Shown here: one piece after another, positions 44,227 to 52,738 of the stretch
Layout: every line of letters begins with the position of its first letter
Position numbering within the stretch: position 1 is the first letter of the stretch
DNA from: Leucobacter triazinivorans
GTDB lineage: Bacteria > Actinomycetota > Actinomycetes > Actinomycetales > Microbacteriaceae
Reading direction: 5' to 3'
DNA length: 64,000 nt
NCBI RefSeq assembly: GCF_004208635.1
Contig: NZ_CP035806.1
Location: forward strand, 1,054,001 to 1,118,000
The notes under the pieces: model-generated
Databases searched by the model: none
Told to the model about the DNA's origin: nothing
What the model saw: only the letters and a program-made list of their open reading frames with translations
Program-made: the position numbers and the translations under genes

Positions 44227-45704
44227 GTGATGAGCGCTTGCACGCGAGCGTGCTCGTCACCCCCGATGCCGAACGCAGACGGCTCAGGAAGGAGCGGCGT
44301 CAAGCGGCCGAGCAACTCCGGTATCAAGCCCGCGCCCGCGAGCACGCCGAGAAGAAAGCCCGGCTCGACGCCGAACGGCAGGAGCGGCTGAGCACCGTCT
44401 ACCTCCCCAGGGCGGGCGAGGCAGGCGCTGAGATGCTGCGCACCCCCGGCAGGTTCCGGCTCCCGAAGCATCAGGACACGAGCGCCGTCGTGAGCGGTCA
44501 GTATCCGTTTCTTGCGGAAGCCGGCCTCGGCTCTGACGGCTGCTACATCGGGCAGGATCTCTACTCCGGTGCCAGCTTCGTCTACGACCCGTGGACGCTG
44601 TACGCGAGAGGCGCAATCACTGCGCCGAACATCGTCATTGCGGGCATCGTCGGCTCCGGGAAGTCCGCGCTCGTGAAATCGCTCTACACTCGTAGCCTCT
44701 CGTTCGGAAGGCGCGTCTACATCCCCGGCGACCCAAAAGGCGAGCACACCCCGGTCGCGGAACTCGTAGGCGGGAAGGCGATCATTCTCGGGCGCGGCCA
44801 GAGCCAACGCTTGAACCCACTCGACGAGGGCTACCGGGCGGCAGGGATCAGCGACCACGATTGGGCGGTGCAGGTCACGGGGCGTCGACGCGAGTTGGTG
44901 GGAAGTCTCGCCGAGACCATGCTCGACCGGCCGCTCACCCCGCTCGAGCACACCTGCATCGACCACGCCCTCACCACCGTGATGCGAGCGAGCAAGACCC
45001 CGATCCTCCCGCAGGTCGTCTCCGAGATCCTCGACCCCTCACCCGGCACCGGTTCCTCGACGGATGCGAGGATGCGGGAGGACGGCAGGCAACTCGGGCA
45101 CGCACTCAGGAGACTCGTCTCCGGCGACCTGCAGGGTGTGTTCGACGGGCCGAGCACAGTGAAGTTCGACCCGTCGCTTCCGATGATCAGCCTCGACCTC
45201 TCCCGCATGGTAGACAACGCCGCACTCACCTCCGTGCTCATGACCTGTTCCTCCGCATGGATGGAGGGTGCCCTGCTCGATCCTGCAGGCGGGCAGAGGT
45301 ATCTCATCTACGATGAAGCTTGGCGGCTGATGGCCTACCCGAGCCTGCTGCGACGCATGGATCAGCAATGGCGGCTCGCCAGGCACTACGGGATCGCGAA
45401 CTGCTTAGTTTTTCACAAGCTATCCGACCTAGACAATGTAGGCGATGCAGGGTCGGCGAATCGTGCCCTGGCGAACAGTCTGCTCGCAAACGCCGAAACC
45501 AGAATCATCTACAGGCAAGAGACCGACCAACTCGGCACCACGGCGCAGGCGCTCGGGCTCACCGGCACCGAGCAGTCGCTGCTCCCTGGTCTCGGTATCG
45601 GGCAGGGGCTCTGGAAGATCAAGGGCAGAAGCTTCTTGACCCAGCACATGCTGCATCCAGCAGAGCTCGAAGCCTTCGACACTCGCTCCAAAATGCTTGG
45701 CTGA
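44223..45704 (+). CDS. VirB4/TraC-like conjugation ATPase
   Basis: A 493-residue ATP-binding protein. A charged helical N-terminus leads to Walker A GIVGSGKS at 141-148, the VYIPGDPKGEH block, and Walker B LIYDEAW at 361-367. C-terminal arginine-finger regions follow (TRIIYRQETDQLGTTAQALG, LLPGLGIGQGLWKI). It energises pilus or channel assembly in type IV secretion. ATG 44223 overlaps the preceding stop. It is the last gene of the tight transfer operon before a 196-bp gap. Confidence 0.9.
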   Translation: MSDERLHASVLVTPDAERRRLRKERRQAAEQLRYQARAREHAEKKARLDAERQERLSTVYLPRAGEAGAEMLRTPGRFRLPKHQDTSAVVSGQYPFLAEAGLGSDGCYIGQDLYSGASFVYDPWTLYARGAITAPNIVIAGIVGSGKSALVKSLYTRSLSFGRRVYIPGDPKGEHTPVAELVGGKAIILGRGQSQRLNPLDEGYRAAGISDHDWAVQVTGRRRELVGSLAETMLDRPLTPLEHTCIDHALTTVMRASKTPILPQVVSEILDPSPGTGSSTDARMREDGRQLGHALRRLVSGDLQGVFDGPSTVKFDPSLPMISLDLSRMVDNAALTSVLMTCSSAWMEGALLDPAGGQRYLIYDEAWRLMAYPSLLRRMDQQWRLARHYGIANCLVFHKLSDLDNVGDAGSANRALANSLLANAETRIIYRQETDQLGTTAQALGLTGTEQSLLPGLGIGQGLWKIKGRSFLTQHMLHPAELEAFDTRSKMLG

Positions 45705-45831
45705 GACCGGGCGGCGTCCTATCCCGCTGCCGACAAATCGACTTCTTGCTGTACCGCGACACCGCGCTCCGTCGCCGTGCTGTGTCCTTGCGATGCCTGA
45801 TCCTCGGCTGCTTACTGTTTTAGATTCTGCT

Positions 45832-45850
45832 CCTACACCTGGCCTGTAGG
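45832..45850. promoter_or_regulatory. Inverted repeat upstream of the adhesin gene
   Basis: CCTACA at 45832-45837 and TGTAGG at 45845-45850 form a 6-bp dyad with a 7-nt spacer, and overlap a second mini-palindrome GGCCTGTAGGCC at 45841-45852. It lies 50 bp upstream of ATG 45901 within the 196-bp gap after the ATPase gene, so the adhesin may have its own promoter. The ribosome site is ATCAGGAGC. Confidence 0.35.
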
Positions 45851-45900
45851 CCGTTGTCACCCCGATAGCGGTCTTCGATTCAGCAGATCAGGAGCATCGC

Positions 45901-48885
45901 ATGTCTCTTCCGTCCACTCGTCCACCGGATGATCGGCAAGCTGTCGATCCGCAAGAGCGAAAGTTTCGAGCGCAGTTCGTAACGATGCTCCTGGCGCTGC
46001 TCATGCTCGTGTCCAGTCTGGTCATGATGCCGAGCCCGCCCGCGCAAGCCGCGACGCTCGGCGTCGGCTACGGCAACGAATCCCTCTGGCTCGGCAGCTT
46101 CTCAAGTCACGGGCGGCAGGCGTACTGTATGGATCTGTACGCGCTCCCGCCCTATGGCACGACGCAGCATCCGGAATTGAGGACCACGCTCGATAGTCTC
46201 TCCGAGACCGATCTAGCGCGGTTGAACTACGTCATGGGCCGTTGGGGTGAGTCGCAAGATCCGAACGTGACTTCGGCGGTGCAGATGTACGTCTGGGATG
46301 TCGCAGACCATGCCCACTACATCGCTGAGGGCGGGGATGCCCACTTCCTCACCCGAGTACCAGCAGGCGTGCAGGGCACAGTGCTCGCGAATCTCAATGC
46401 CATGCGGGACGCGGCAGCAGCGAACGCGGTTCCGAACCCCTCGGTGTCGATGTCGATCAGCATGGACGACCAGTACAACGGTGCGCTTTCGATCAGCGCG
46501 AACCCGGCCACGGCGATCGGCACAGTCACCCTCACGAACGCACAGTTCGCGAACGGCGCTTCAACAGCGACGCTCGGAGCGGGCACGCATCAGATCGTCG
46601 GCACCCCGGCAGAGGGCGCGCCCGAGTACCAGATCAGTGCCGCGATGTCGGCTCCCGCGCTCGGTTACGGGGCCGGCGTCGATCTGTTCTACACGCCGGG
46701 CGAGCAGCGCATTCTCGCCGCAGCGAGCTTCGAGCCCCTCAAAGCGACGGCTTCGAGTCCGACGATTCCGCTCGATTTCCAGCCGGAGATCACGACCCAG
46801 GTGTCCTCGAAGTTCGTGCAAGCGGGCGACAAGTTCGTCGATGGGCTCACGGTGCGGGTGACGAAGCACTCGTGGATCAGGCTCAATGGCTCGCCGATCC
46901 CGGTGGAGGCGGTCGGCACCCTGTACGGCCCGTTCGATGAGCAGCCCGCTGAAGCGAACGCACCCCCGACCGGTGCGCCTATCGCAGGGACCGAGACGAT
47001 GACGCTCACCGGCCCCGGCAGCTTCAAGTCGCCTGGCACCATCGTCGCGCCCGAGAGCGGTTTCTACACCTGGGTGTGGTCGATCGACAAGGAGGCCCAG
47101 GGGCAGTACGCGAAGTACCTCACCGACTCGTTCAGCGACCGGTTCGGCATCGTCGCCGAAACGTCAATCACGCCGTTCCAGCCGGAGGCAGTCTCGAAAG
47201 CGGATCAGCGGCTCACGGTGCCGGGCGGGAAAGTGACCGACACGATCACCGTGTCCTCGACCAACGGGGTCTGGCTCAAGCACAACGGCGCGCACATTCC
47301 CATCGTGTTCGAGGGCGTCGCCTATCAGGTCGACGGCACCCTACCCCCGGTACAGGCAGGTGCGGTGCCCGAGAGCGCGCGTCCGGTCACGTCGGCGACG
47401 ATCACTGCGACCGGCCCCGGCACCTACACCAGCAGCGAAGTCGTGCTCCCGAACGGGGGGTTCGTGACCTGGGTATGGAAGGTGTCGAAGAGCAGCCAGC
47501 CCGAATGGGTGCGCCCATACATCGCCTCGGATTGGGCTGACGATTTCGGCATCAACATTGAGACCCACTCGGTGCGGTGGCCGATCGAGATCGTGTCGGA
47601 GATCAAGGAGTACAACGTGCACCTCAAGGGCGGTCGTGCGTTCGACCGGATCGAGATGAGCGGGTTCCCCGAGAACCACGGCGAGTTCGAGGGCGACGGC
47701 TACTGGCAGGCCGACGTCGACGAAGTGGTGCACACGGTCTACGGCCCGTTCAAGACCGAGGAGGAACTGGCCGACGACCTCGACCTCGAGGACGCCCCGG
47801 TGCTCACCTCGATCATCACCCCGGCACGGAACGGCACCTACCATCTCGGGTACACCGACGGGGACGCGATCAAGCCGACAAAGCCCGGCTACTACGTCGT
47901 CGTGAGCTCGTTCGCCGGAGATGATCGGGTACAGCCGATCACCACCTCGCCCGGCGATATTCGGGAGCGGTTCTTCGTGCCGGACGACCGGCAGCCGGTC
48001 ACCGTGATCACGCAGGCGCAGCCCGAAGCGCGCGTGGGTGAACCATTCGAGGATCTCGCGCTCGTGCAGGGCACCGATATTCCCGAAGACGCATACCTGG
48101 TCTTCCGGGCGTATGGGCCGCACGATCCCGAGGCCGAGCCGGTCTGTGAAGTGCCGTTCTTTACGAGCGAGCGGGTTCCCGTCACCCAGGCAGGCGTCTA
48201 CCGCTCAGGCAGTACGTCTGTCACTGAGCCGGGTCACGTCTATTGGGTCGAGACCCTGTACGACGGCGACGACGAAGTGATCGCGGAGGGCCGTTGCGGG
48301 GCTCCCGGCGAGACCACCGTCGTCACCGGCCAGCCGGAGGAGGTCTCCGTGGTGACGAACGCGGTGCCCGAGGTACTGCTGGGCGATCCAGCGCACGATG
48401 TCGCGACCGTCTCCGGCAAGGTGCCCGACGGTGCGACCCTCGGATTCGAGGCGTACCGGCAGGACGGGAGCGAAGCGGTCTGCACCGACGCGGAACTCGT
48501 GTTCACCTCGGAGACGATCAAGGTCGATGGCCCCGGCGACTACCGTTCCTCCGACGTGGTATTCGATCGCGTTGGCACCTACTACTGGATCGAGACGCTC
48601 TACGGGCCAGAGGGTGACGTGCTGCATCGCGGCCAGTGCGGTGCCCCGAACGAGACCACCAAGGTCGTCACCGAGCTGGAGGCCCCGCCGGAGCTGGCGG
48701 TCACGGGCGGTGCTGATCTCTTGCAGCCGATCCTCATCGGGGCCGGTCTCGCCGGCGCCGCTGCCGCAGTCGCACTCTTCTTCGGGCGTCGCCTCGCGCA
48801 GCGCCGCGAGGAAGAAGAGGCCGCCGGTGAGGACTGGAACGATGGAGAGGATGGTGATGCGATCGACGAGCTGATGAAGATGTAA
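45901..48885 (+). CDS. Thioester-domain surface adhesin-like protein with LAVTG sorting signal
   Basis: A 994-residue surface protein. A signal peptide (TM about 27-44, cleavage near PAQA-A at 50) precedes a domain with AYCMDL (C76) and AVQMYVWDV (Q128). This Cys...Gln pairing is the pattern of internal-thioester (TED/TQXA) domains, which bind surfaces covalently. Five related all-beta repeats follow, beginning near residues 297, 438, 563, 700 and 813, most containing a GPG.Y or GPGSF turn and a TWVW/YWVETLY strand. The C-terminus has LAVTG (932-936), a TM helix and a charged tail; LAXTG is the motif of class E sortases. It probably displays a mating-pair or host-contact adhesin. The reader should note the unusually long acidic tail after the TM. 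Confidence 0.83.
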   Translation: MSLPSTRPPDDRQAVDPQERKFRAQFVTMLLALLMLVSSLVMMPSPPAQAATLGVGYGNESLWLGSFSSHGRQAYCMDLYALPPYGTTQHPELRTTLDSLSETDLARLNYVMGRWGESQDPNVTSAVQMYVWDVADHAHYIAEGGDAHFLTRVPAGVQGTVLANLNAMRDAAAANAVPNPSVSMSISMDDQYNGALSISANPATAIGTVTLTNAQFANGASTATLGAGTHQIVGTPAEGAPEYQISAAMSAPALGYGAGVDLFYTPGEQRILAAASFEPLKATASSPTIPLDFQPEITTQVSSKFVQAGDKFVDGLTVRVTKHSWIRLNGSPIPVEAVGTLYGPFDEQPAEANAPPTGAPIAGTETMTLTGPGSFKSPGTIVAPESGFYTWVWSIDKEAQGQYAKYLTDSFSDRFGIVAETSITPFQPEAVSKADQRLTVPGGKVTDTITVSSTNGVWLKHNGAHIPIVFEGVAYQVDGTLPPVQAGAVPESARPVTSATITATGPGTYTSSEVVLPNGGFVTWVWKVSKSSQPEWVRPYIASDWADDFGINIETHSVRWPIEIVSEIKEYNVHLKGGRAFDRIEMSGFPENHGEFEGDGYWQADVDEVVHTVYGPFKTEEELADDLDLEDAPVLTSIITPARNGTYHLGYTDGDAIKPTKPGYYVVVSSFAGDDRVQPITTSPGDIRERFFVPDDRQPVTVITQAQPEARVGEPFEDLALVQGTDIPEDAYLVFRAYGPHDPEAEPVCEVPFFTSERVPVTQAGVYRSGSTSVTEPGHVYWVETLYDGDDEVIAEGRCGAPGETTVVTGQPEEVSVVTNAVPEVLLGDPAHDVATVSGKVPDGATLGFEAYRQDGSEAVCTDAELVFTSETIKVDGPGDYRSSDVVFDRVGTYYWIETLYGPEGDVLHRGQCGAPNETTKVVTELEAPPELAVTGGADLLQPILIGAGLAGAAAAVALFFGRRLAQRREEEEAAGEDWNDGEDGDAIDELMKM

Positions 48886-48904
48886 GACCTCGAACAGACC
48901 CCCG

Positions 48905-48937
48905 AGGGGCGCAGACCGCTGTACGGTCTGCGCCCCT
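48905..48937 (+). terminator. Strong hairpin terminator after the adhesin gene
   Basis: A 14-bp perfect stem (48905-48918 with 48924-48937, loop CTGTA) begins 19 bp after the stop and is followed by TTCCC. It ends the adhesin transcript and separates it from the SOS-type module. Confidence 0.85.
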
Positions 48938-48990
48938 TCCCGCGTCTCGGTTCGGATCGGGTATTGCCACCTCATCTGAGTCGACGTAGC

Positions 48991-49018
48991 ATTTACTCGA
49001 AAGTTTGTTCGAGTAAAT
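48991..49018 (+). promoter_or_regulatory. LexA/SOS-box-like dyad
   Basis: ATTTACTCGAA at 48991-49001 and its exact inverse at 49008-49018 form an 11-bp dyad with a 6-nt spacer. The core TCGAAAGTTTGTTCGA (48997-49012) differs from the actinobacterial SOS box TCGAAC-N4-GTTCGA at one conserved position. It overlaps the first possible start of the DUF6504-like gene, which suggests LexA repression of that gene. Confidence 0.65.
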
Positions 49019-49307
49019 GGGGGTCGAGGTGAGAGTGGAAGTGGATGCCCCGGTGACACTCATCTTCGACGGCGGCTCCCCATCGAGGCTCGAGTGGGAG
49101 GGTATCGCCTGGTGGGTGATCGACCAGCCGACTCAGTTGACGCGCGAGGTCGACTGGCTGCATCCGATCATCACGCACCCGCCCGAGGGCACCGTGCGCC
49201 ACTCTGGGTGGCGATTCATCGCCAAGCCGTCGAACGGTCAAGACGCTCAGCTGTTCGACGTGTTCGACTCCGTGCTGGGGTGGCAGGTGTGCTGTGTCTG
49301 GAACTGA
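49017..49307 (+). CDS. DUF6504-like small protein, probably SOS-regulated
   Basis: A protein of up to 96 residues. ATG 49017 lies inside the SOS-box dyad, so GTG 49035 or 49041 may be the real start. The pattern PVTLIFDGGSPSRLEWEGIA followed by a C-terminal GWRFIAKPSNGQDAQLFDV resembles the small DUF6504 proteins that I recall next to actinobacterial ImuB/DnaE2 mutagenesis genes. No polymerase gene is present here. It may be a remnant or a stand-alone helper of the ICE's DNA-damage module. The assignment is tentative. Confidence 0.6.
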   Translation: MGVEVRVEVDAPVTLIFDGGSPSRLEWEGIAWWVIDQPTQLTREVDWLHPIITHPPEGTVRHSGWRFIAKPSNGQDAQLFDVFDSVLGWQVCCVWN

Positions 49308-49608
49308 GCCGCCCAATATTCCGCTCGATCCTGGGTTCGAGCTGCGGCCGCGTCAGCGCATCTTCAAGCGTGATCCGGTGCTCTGGGAAGTGTGCTTCGA
49401 GGGTGAAGCGATCGGGTTGATCCGGCCGACTTGGATCGGACGCACGAGCTATCCGTTCTACGAGGCGATCGGCTTCTTCGCCGGCACGGGTGAGCCTGTC
49501 AGCCTTGAACTCTCCCCGTACTTGGATGAGCGTTGTCGTGTGCTGCTCGAGTTTCAGCGTTCCCCGCAGTCGAGTGTGCATCTGCCTCGGTACCTCAAGT
49601 CGACTTAG
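49294..49608 (+). CDS. Hypothetical protein
   Basis: A 104-residue protein from GTG 49294, overlapping the DUF6504-like gene by 14 bp and so probably cotranscribed. It is beta-rich (VLWEVCFEGEAIGLIRPTWI, SYPFYEAIGFFAGTGEPVSL, CRVLLEFQRSPQ) without recognisable motifs. It ends convergent with, and 4 bp into, the SRAP pseudogene. Its linkage to the SOS-type dyad is the only clue to its role. Confidence 0.6.
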   Translation: MSGTEPPNIPLDPGFELRPRQRIFKRDPVLWEVCFEGEAIGLIRPTWIGRTSYPFYEAIGFFAGTGEPVSLELSPYLDERCRVLLEFQRSPQSSVHLPRYLKST

Positions 49609-50249
49609 AAGAGCGTCGCCGTCTCAGTGGTCATGGCATACGAGATGTCTTCGGTGCCGGTCGTTACTCGCTTCACCAGGGCTGCGTCTCCGGGCTGTCC
49701 TGGGTCGAGCCAGCGATCGTGTAGCTCGTGAGGGAGCACCAACGGCATGCGTGATTCTCCTCGCGCGGAAACCACGGTGGACGCTTCGCCGAGACCCGGC
49801 CTCGTGACCAGCGAGTAGCCGAGATACGTCACTCCGTCGATCTCGATCTGCGCGGTGATCGCGGCGATGGCGAACGTGGAGCGGTCTGGGAGCTTCCATC
49901 GCTTCTTGCCCTCGTCGTACCAAGTGGCGGGCAGGAGGGCTCGCTGCTGGAATGCTTCACGTCAGGTACGGGTCAGACTCTCGACTCTCGAGTTGAATGC
50001 TCTACCGTCGGTCGGGCGCGGGAGTGACCACCACGCGAACTCGATACTCGGGGCGTCATCCTCGGATCGGATGATCGGGTTGAGGTTTCTAGCTTTCGTC
50101 CCGGTGATCTTGGCTTGGCCGCCGTATCTGCCGATCCATTCGTTGATGCGGGCGCGCCCCTCTCTGGTGTCGAGGGGCTCGATGCCGAACGCCTCGGCCT
50201 CTTCTTCTTCGGTTCGTGCCCCGCCCCCGAGCCCGTAGCTTGCGCACAT
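49605..50249 (-). pseudogene. SRAP (HMCES/YedK-like) protein interrupted by an in-frame stop
   Basis: The frame starts at ATG 50249 with MCASYGLGG (C2 is the catalytic cysteine that crosslinks abasic sites in ssDNA) and runs through AKITGTKARNLNPII, FAWWSLP and AFNSRVESLTRT. A TGA stop follows at 49964-49962. The same frame then continues with REAFQQRALLPATWYDEG and ...MPLVLPHELHDRWLDP to the stop at 49605. One codon, plausibly TGG to TGA, separates two conserved halves of a 214-residue SRAP domain. SRAP genes often sit in SOS regulons, in agreement with the neighbouring LexA-like box. Confidence 0.8.
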
Positions 50250-50396
50250 GATCCCAGAATACGAAGCAGGTTCCTGAACCGTCTATGCCGCGGGCAGTTC
50301 TTTTTCGGCTTGCGCCCTCGACCTTGTGGGCATGGTTCTGACTCACCCCTCCCGCATGCTCACTTTCGTCCTCGCACTGCTGGTGGTGCTCCGGTG

Positions 50397-50951
50397 ATGG
50401 CGCGGCATCCGAAGCCTGCCGCGCAGCCGTCGGCACAGTCGGCTGTCGAAGTGCCGGTGGAGTGGCCGCTCGTGCAGATGCAAGTGCATGACGACGGCGC
50501 AATGGCGGTACTCGCGAATGGCGAAGCGTATGCGCCGCCGCCGCACGCTCCGGCGTGGCGGCGCGAGTCTTACTCGATGATCCTCGACGCGATCACCGCA
50601 CAACTCGGGCAGCCGGTGAAAGTCGTCGTCACCGAGTGCGACGGCACCGTCTACACCGACATCGTGTTCCCCAGACGCAGGACGACGGCTCCGGCCGAGG
50701 TACCGGCACAGCCGACGCTCCCGTCGCGGCGGCAGCGCGCCGCGACCGCGCTGCCGCCGGTGTCGGTAACCGGGAGCGGGTTCCTTGCGGGAGAGGAAGT
50801 GGCGGTCGCTCCGATCGTCGCTCACTGCGGTGCAGCCCCGGACGGGCAGGTCAACGCCCTCATCCCGCAGGGGCACGTCTCGGGCGTGCAGGAGCTTGCA
50901 CTGATCGGGCGCATCTCGGGCACGATCCAGTTGGTGAGGGCCGTCCGATGA
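50397..50951 (+). CDS. Hypothetical protein upstream of the coupling protein gene
   Basis: A 184-residue soluble protein from ATG 50397 (GTG 50394 also possible). It has VEVPVEWPLVQMQVHDDGAM, HAPAWRRESYSMILDAIT and the linker TTAPAEVPAQPTLPSRRQR before a second beta domain (FLAGEEVAVAPIVAHCGA, LIPQGHVSGVQELALIGRIS). Its stop overlaps the coupling ATPase start (GATGA), so it is translationally coupled. No family recognised; an accessory to the coupling protein is the contextual guess. Confidence 0.68.
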   Translation: MARHPKPAAQPSAQSAVEVPVEWPLVQMQVHDDGAMAVLANGEAYAPPPHAPAWRRESYSMILDAITAQLGQPVKVVVTECDGTVYTDIVFPRRRTTAPAEVPAQPTLPSRRQRAATALPPVSVTGSGFLAGEEVAVAPIVAHCGAAPDGQVNALIPQGHVSGVQELALIGRISGTIQLVRAVR

Positions 50952-52738
50952 GCCAGGGGCGACAGGTCGGCGGCTACGGTCACGAACTCACCAATCTGGC
51001 ACTGATCGGCCTCGCCGCCCTGCTCTTCATCGCTGGGATACTGCGGCTCTCGGGTACCCTGGCGGCCTGGCTGACCGGCATTCCCGGCCCGAGAGCGGGC
51101 CTCGCAGCCGGTGCTGGGGTGCTGTTCTCGCCGGGAGATCCAGCGACCGCGCTCAATGCGCCGGGCCTGAACGTCGTGGTCTATTGGATCATCGCCGGAG
51201 TGCAGCTCGCGGGAGTCGCGACGCTCGGCGTCTGGGTGTGGATGCTCACCCGACGGTTCACCGAGCGGCGGGAGAAAGACCCTCGGAAGATCGTCGGGAT
51301 CGCGACCCGTGCCGAGGTCAAAGCACAGGCGTCAGACACGGCGCTGCTGCGCCGGGCCGCGAACCTGCGCCCCTCGATCCCGCAACCTGCACCCGCCGAT
51401 GTCGGCTTCACCCTCGGGGCCTCGCAGGGGGTGCCGGTGTGGGCGTCAGTGGAAGACTCGATCCTCGCCCTCGGAGCGCCCCGCTCGGGCAAAGGCCTCC
51501 ATGTCGCCATCAACCTGATCTTGGATGCGCCCGGCGCGGTCGTCACGACCTCGACGAGGCCGGACAACGTCGCGGCCACGTTCCATGCCCGTGGGCGCGG
51601 GGATCGCCCGGTCGCGGTGTTCGACCCGCAACGTCTCGCGGCGGGCATCCCCGCAGGGCTCAGATGGAGCCCGATCCGGGGATGCGACGACCCCCTCACC
51701 GCGATGATCCGTGCCGCCGGCCTCGCCTCCGCCACCGGCCTCTCCGCAGGGGACGTGGAAGGAGGCGGGTTCTGGGAAGCGAAGACCAAGGTGGCACTGC
51801 AGGCGCTCCTCCACGCGGCAGCACTCGACGGGCGCACGCCTGCCGAGTTGTTCCGGTGGACGCTCGATCCCGCCGCCGCTGCCGAGGCGGTCTCGATCCT
51901 CGACACGAATGCTGGGGCGGCGTCTGGGTGGGGTGACGCGCTTGGCGGAGTGATCGACTCTGATCCGCGCTCGCGCGACAGCGTGTGGCAGGGCGTTTCG
52001 TTGAGTCTTGCCGCGCTCGCCGACCCGAGGGTGCTCGATGCGGTCTCGCCCGGCCCAGGCGAGGTCTTCGACCCCGGCGCGTTCTTGGATGAGCACGGCA
52101 CCCTCTACCTCCTCGCCACAGGCGCAGGAGCCGGTGCATCGGCGGCGCTCGTCGCGGCGCTCGTGGAGGACATCGTGGAGGTGGCGAGGCGCAAGGCGGC
52201 GGTCTCGCCGGGGGCGCGGCTTGATCCGCCGCTTGCGCTTGTGCTCGATGAGATTGCGAACATCGCGCCCCTGCCGTCTTTGCCGACGCTCATGGCTGAG
52301 GGCGGCGGCACTGGGATTACGACCGTGCCGATTCTGCAATCGCTCGCGCAGGCCCGCGAGAAATGGGGCGACGACGCTGCCGCCGCGATCTGGGATGCGT
52401 CCATCGTGAAGATCATCCTCGGCGGCGCATCGAACACGCGCGACCTCCAAGACCTCTCCGCGCTGCTCGGTGAGCGGGATGAGTTCACGGACTCGATCAC
52501 GATGGGTGCTTACGGCGATCGCTCCTCGCAACGATCGGTGCGGCGGGTACCGATCATGCCTCCCGAGCGGCTGCGCATGTTGCCGTTCGGCACCGGGGTG
52601 ACGCTGCTGCGCTCGGCCCCTCCGATCATCACCGATCTGCGGGCGTGGACGGCCAGGCGCGATGCCGGGCAGTTGCGGGCCGACCGTCGCAAGGTCGAAG
52701 CGTTCTTGAAGGGTGGTGGTGCGCGTGGCGAGGCGTAG
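50948..52738 (+). CDS. TraD/VirD4-like type IV coupling protein
   Basis: A 596-residue ATPase that brings the relaxase-DNA complex to the secretion channel. Two TM helices occur at about 18-45 and 76-100. The Walker A box is GAPRSGKG (176-183), a TTSTRPDN motif follows, the Walker B is LALVLDEIAN, and the sensor region is TTVPILQSLAQAREKWG. The C-terminal tail is basic. ATG 50948 overlaps the preceding stop. The following helicase frame starts 13 bp before its stop, so the operon continues. Confidence 0.93.
   Translation: MSQGRQVGGYGHELTNLALIGLAALLFIAGILRLSGTLAAWLTGIPGPRAGLAAGAGVLFSPGDPATALNAPGLNVVVYWIIAGVQLAGVATLGVWVWMLTRRFTERREKDPRKIVGIATRAEVKAQASDTALLRRAANLRPSIPQPAPADVGFTLGASQGVPVWASVEDSILALGAPRSGKGLHVAINLILDAPGAVVTTSTRPDNVAATFHARGRGDRPVAVFDPQRLAAGIPAGLRWSPIRGCDDPLTAMIRAAGLASATGLSAGDVEGGGFWEAKTKVALQALLHAAALDGRTPAELFRWTLDPAAAAEAVSILDTNAGAASGWGDALGGVIDSDPRSRDSVWQGVSLSLAALADPRVLDAVSPGPGEVFDPGAFLDEHGTLYLLATGAGAGASAALVAALVEDIVEVARRKAAVSPGARLDPPLALVLDEIANIAPLPSLPTLMAEGGGTGITTVPILQSLAQAREKWGDDAAAAIWDASIVKIILGGASNTRDLQDLSALLGERDEFTDSITMGAYGDRSSQRSVRRVPIMPPERLRMLPFGTGVTLLRSAPPIITDLRAWTARRDAGQLRADRRKVEAFLKGGGARGEA

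Noticed and set aside
49962..49964. TGA read as tryptophan or selenocysteine in the SRAP gene
   Set aside because: No other gene here uses internal TGA and there is no sign of a selenocysteine insertion element; a nonsense mutation is simpler.
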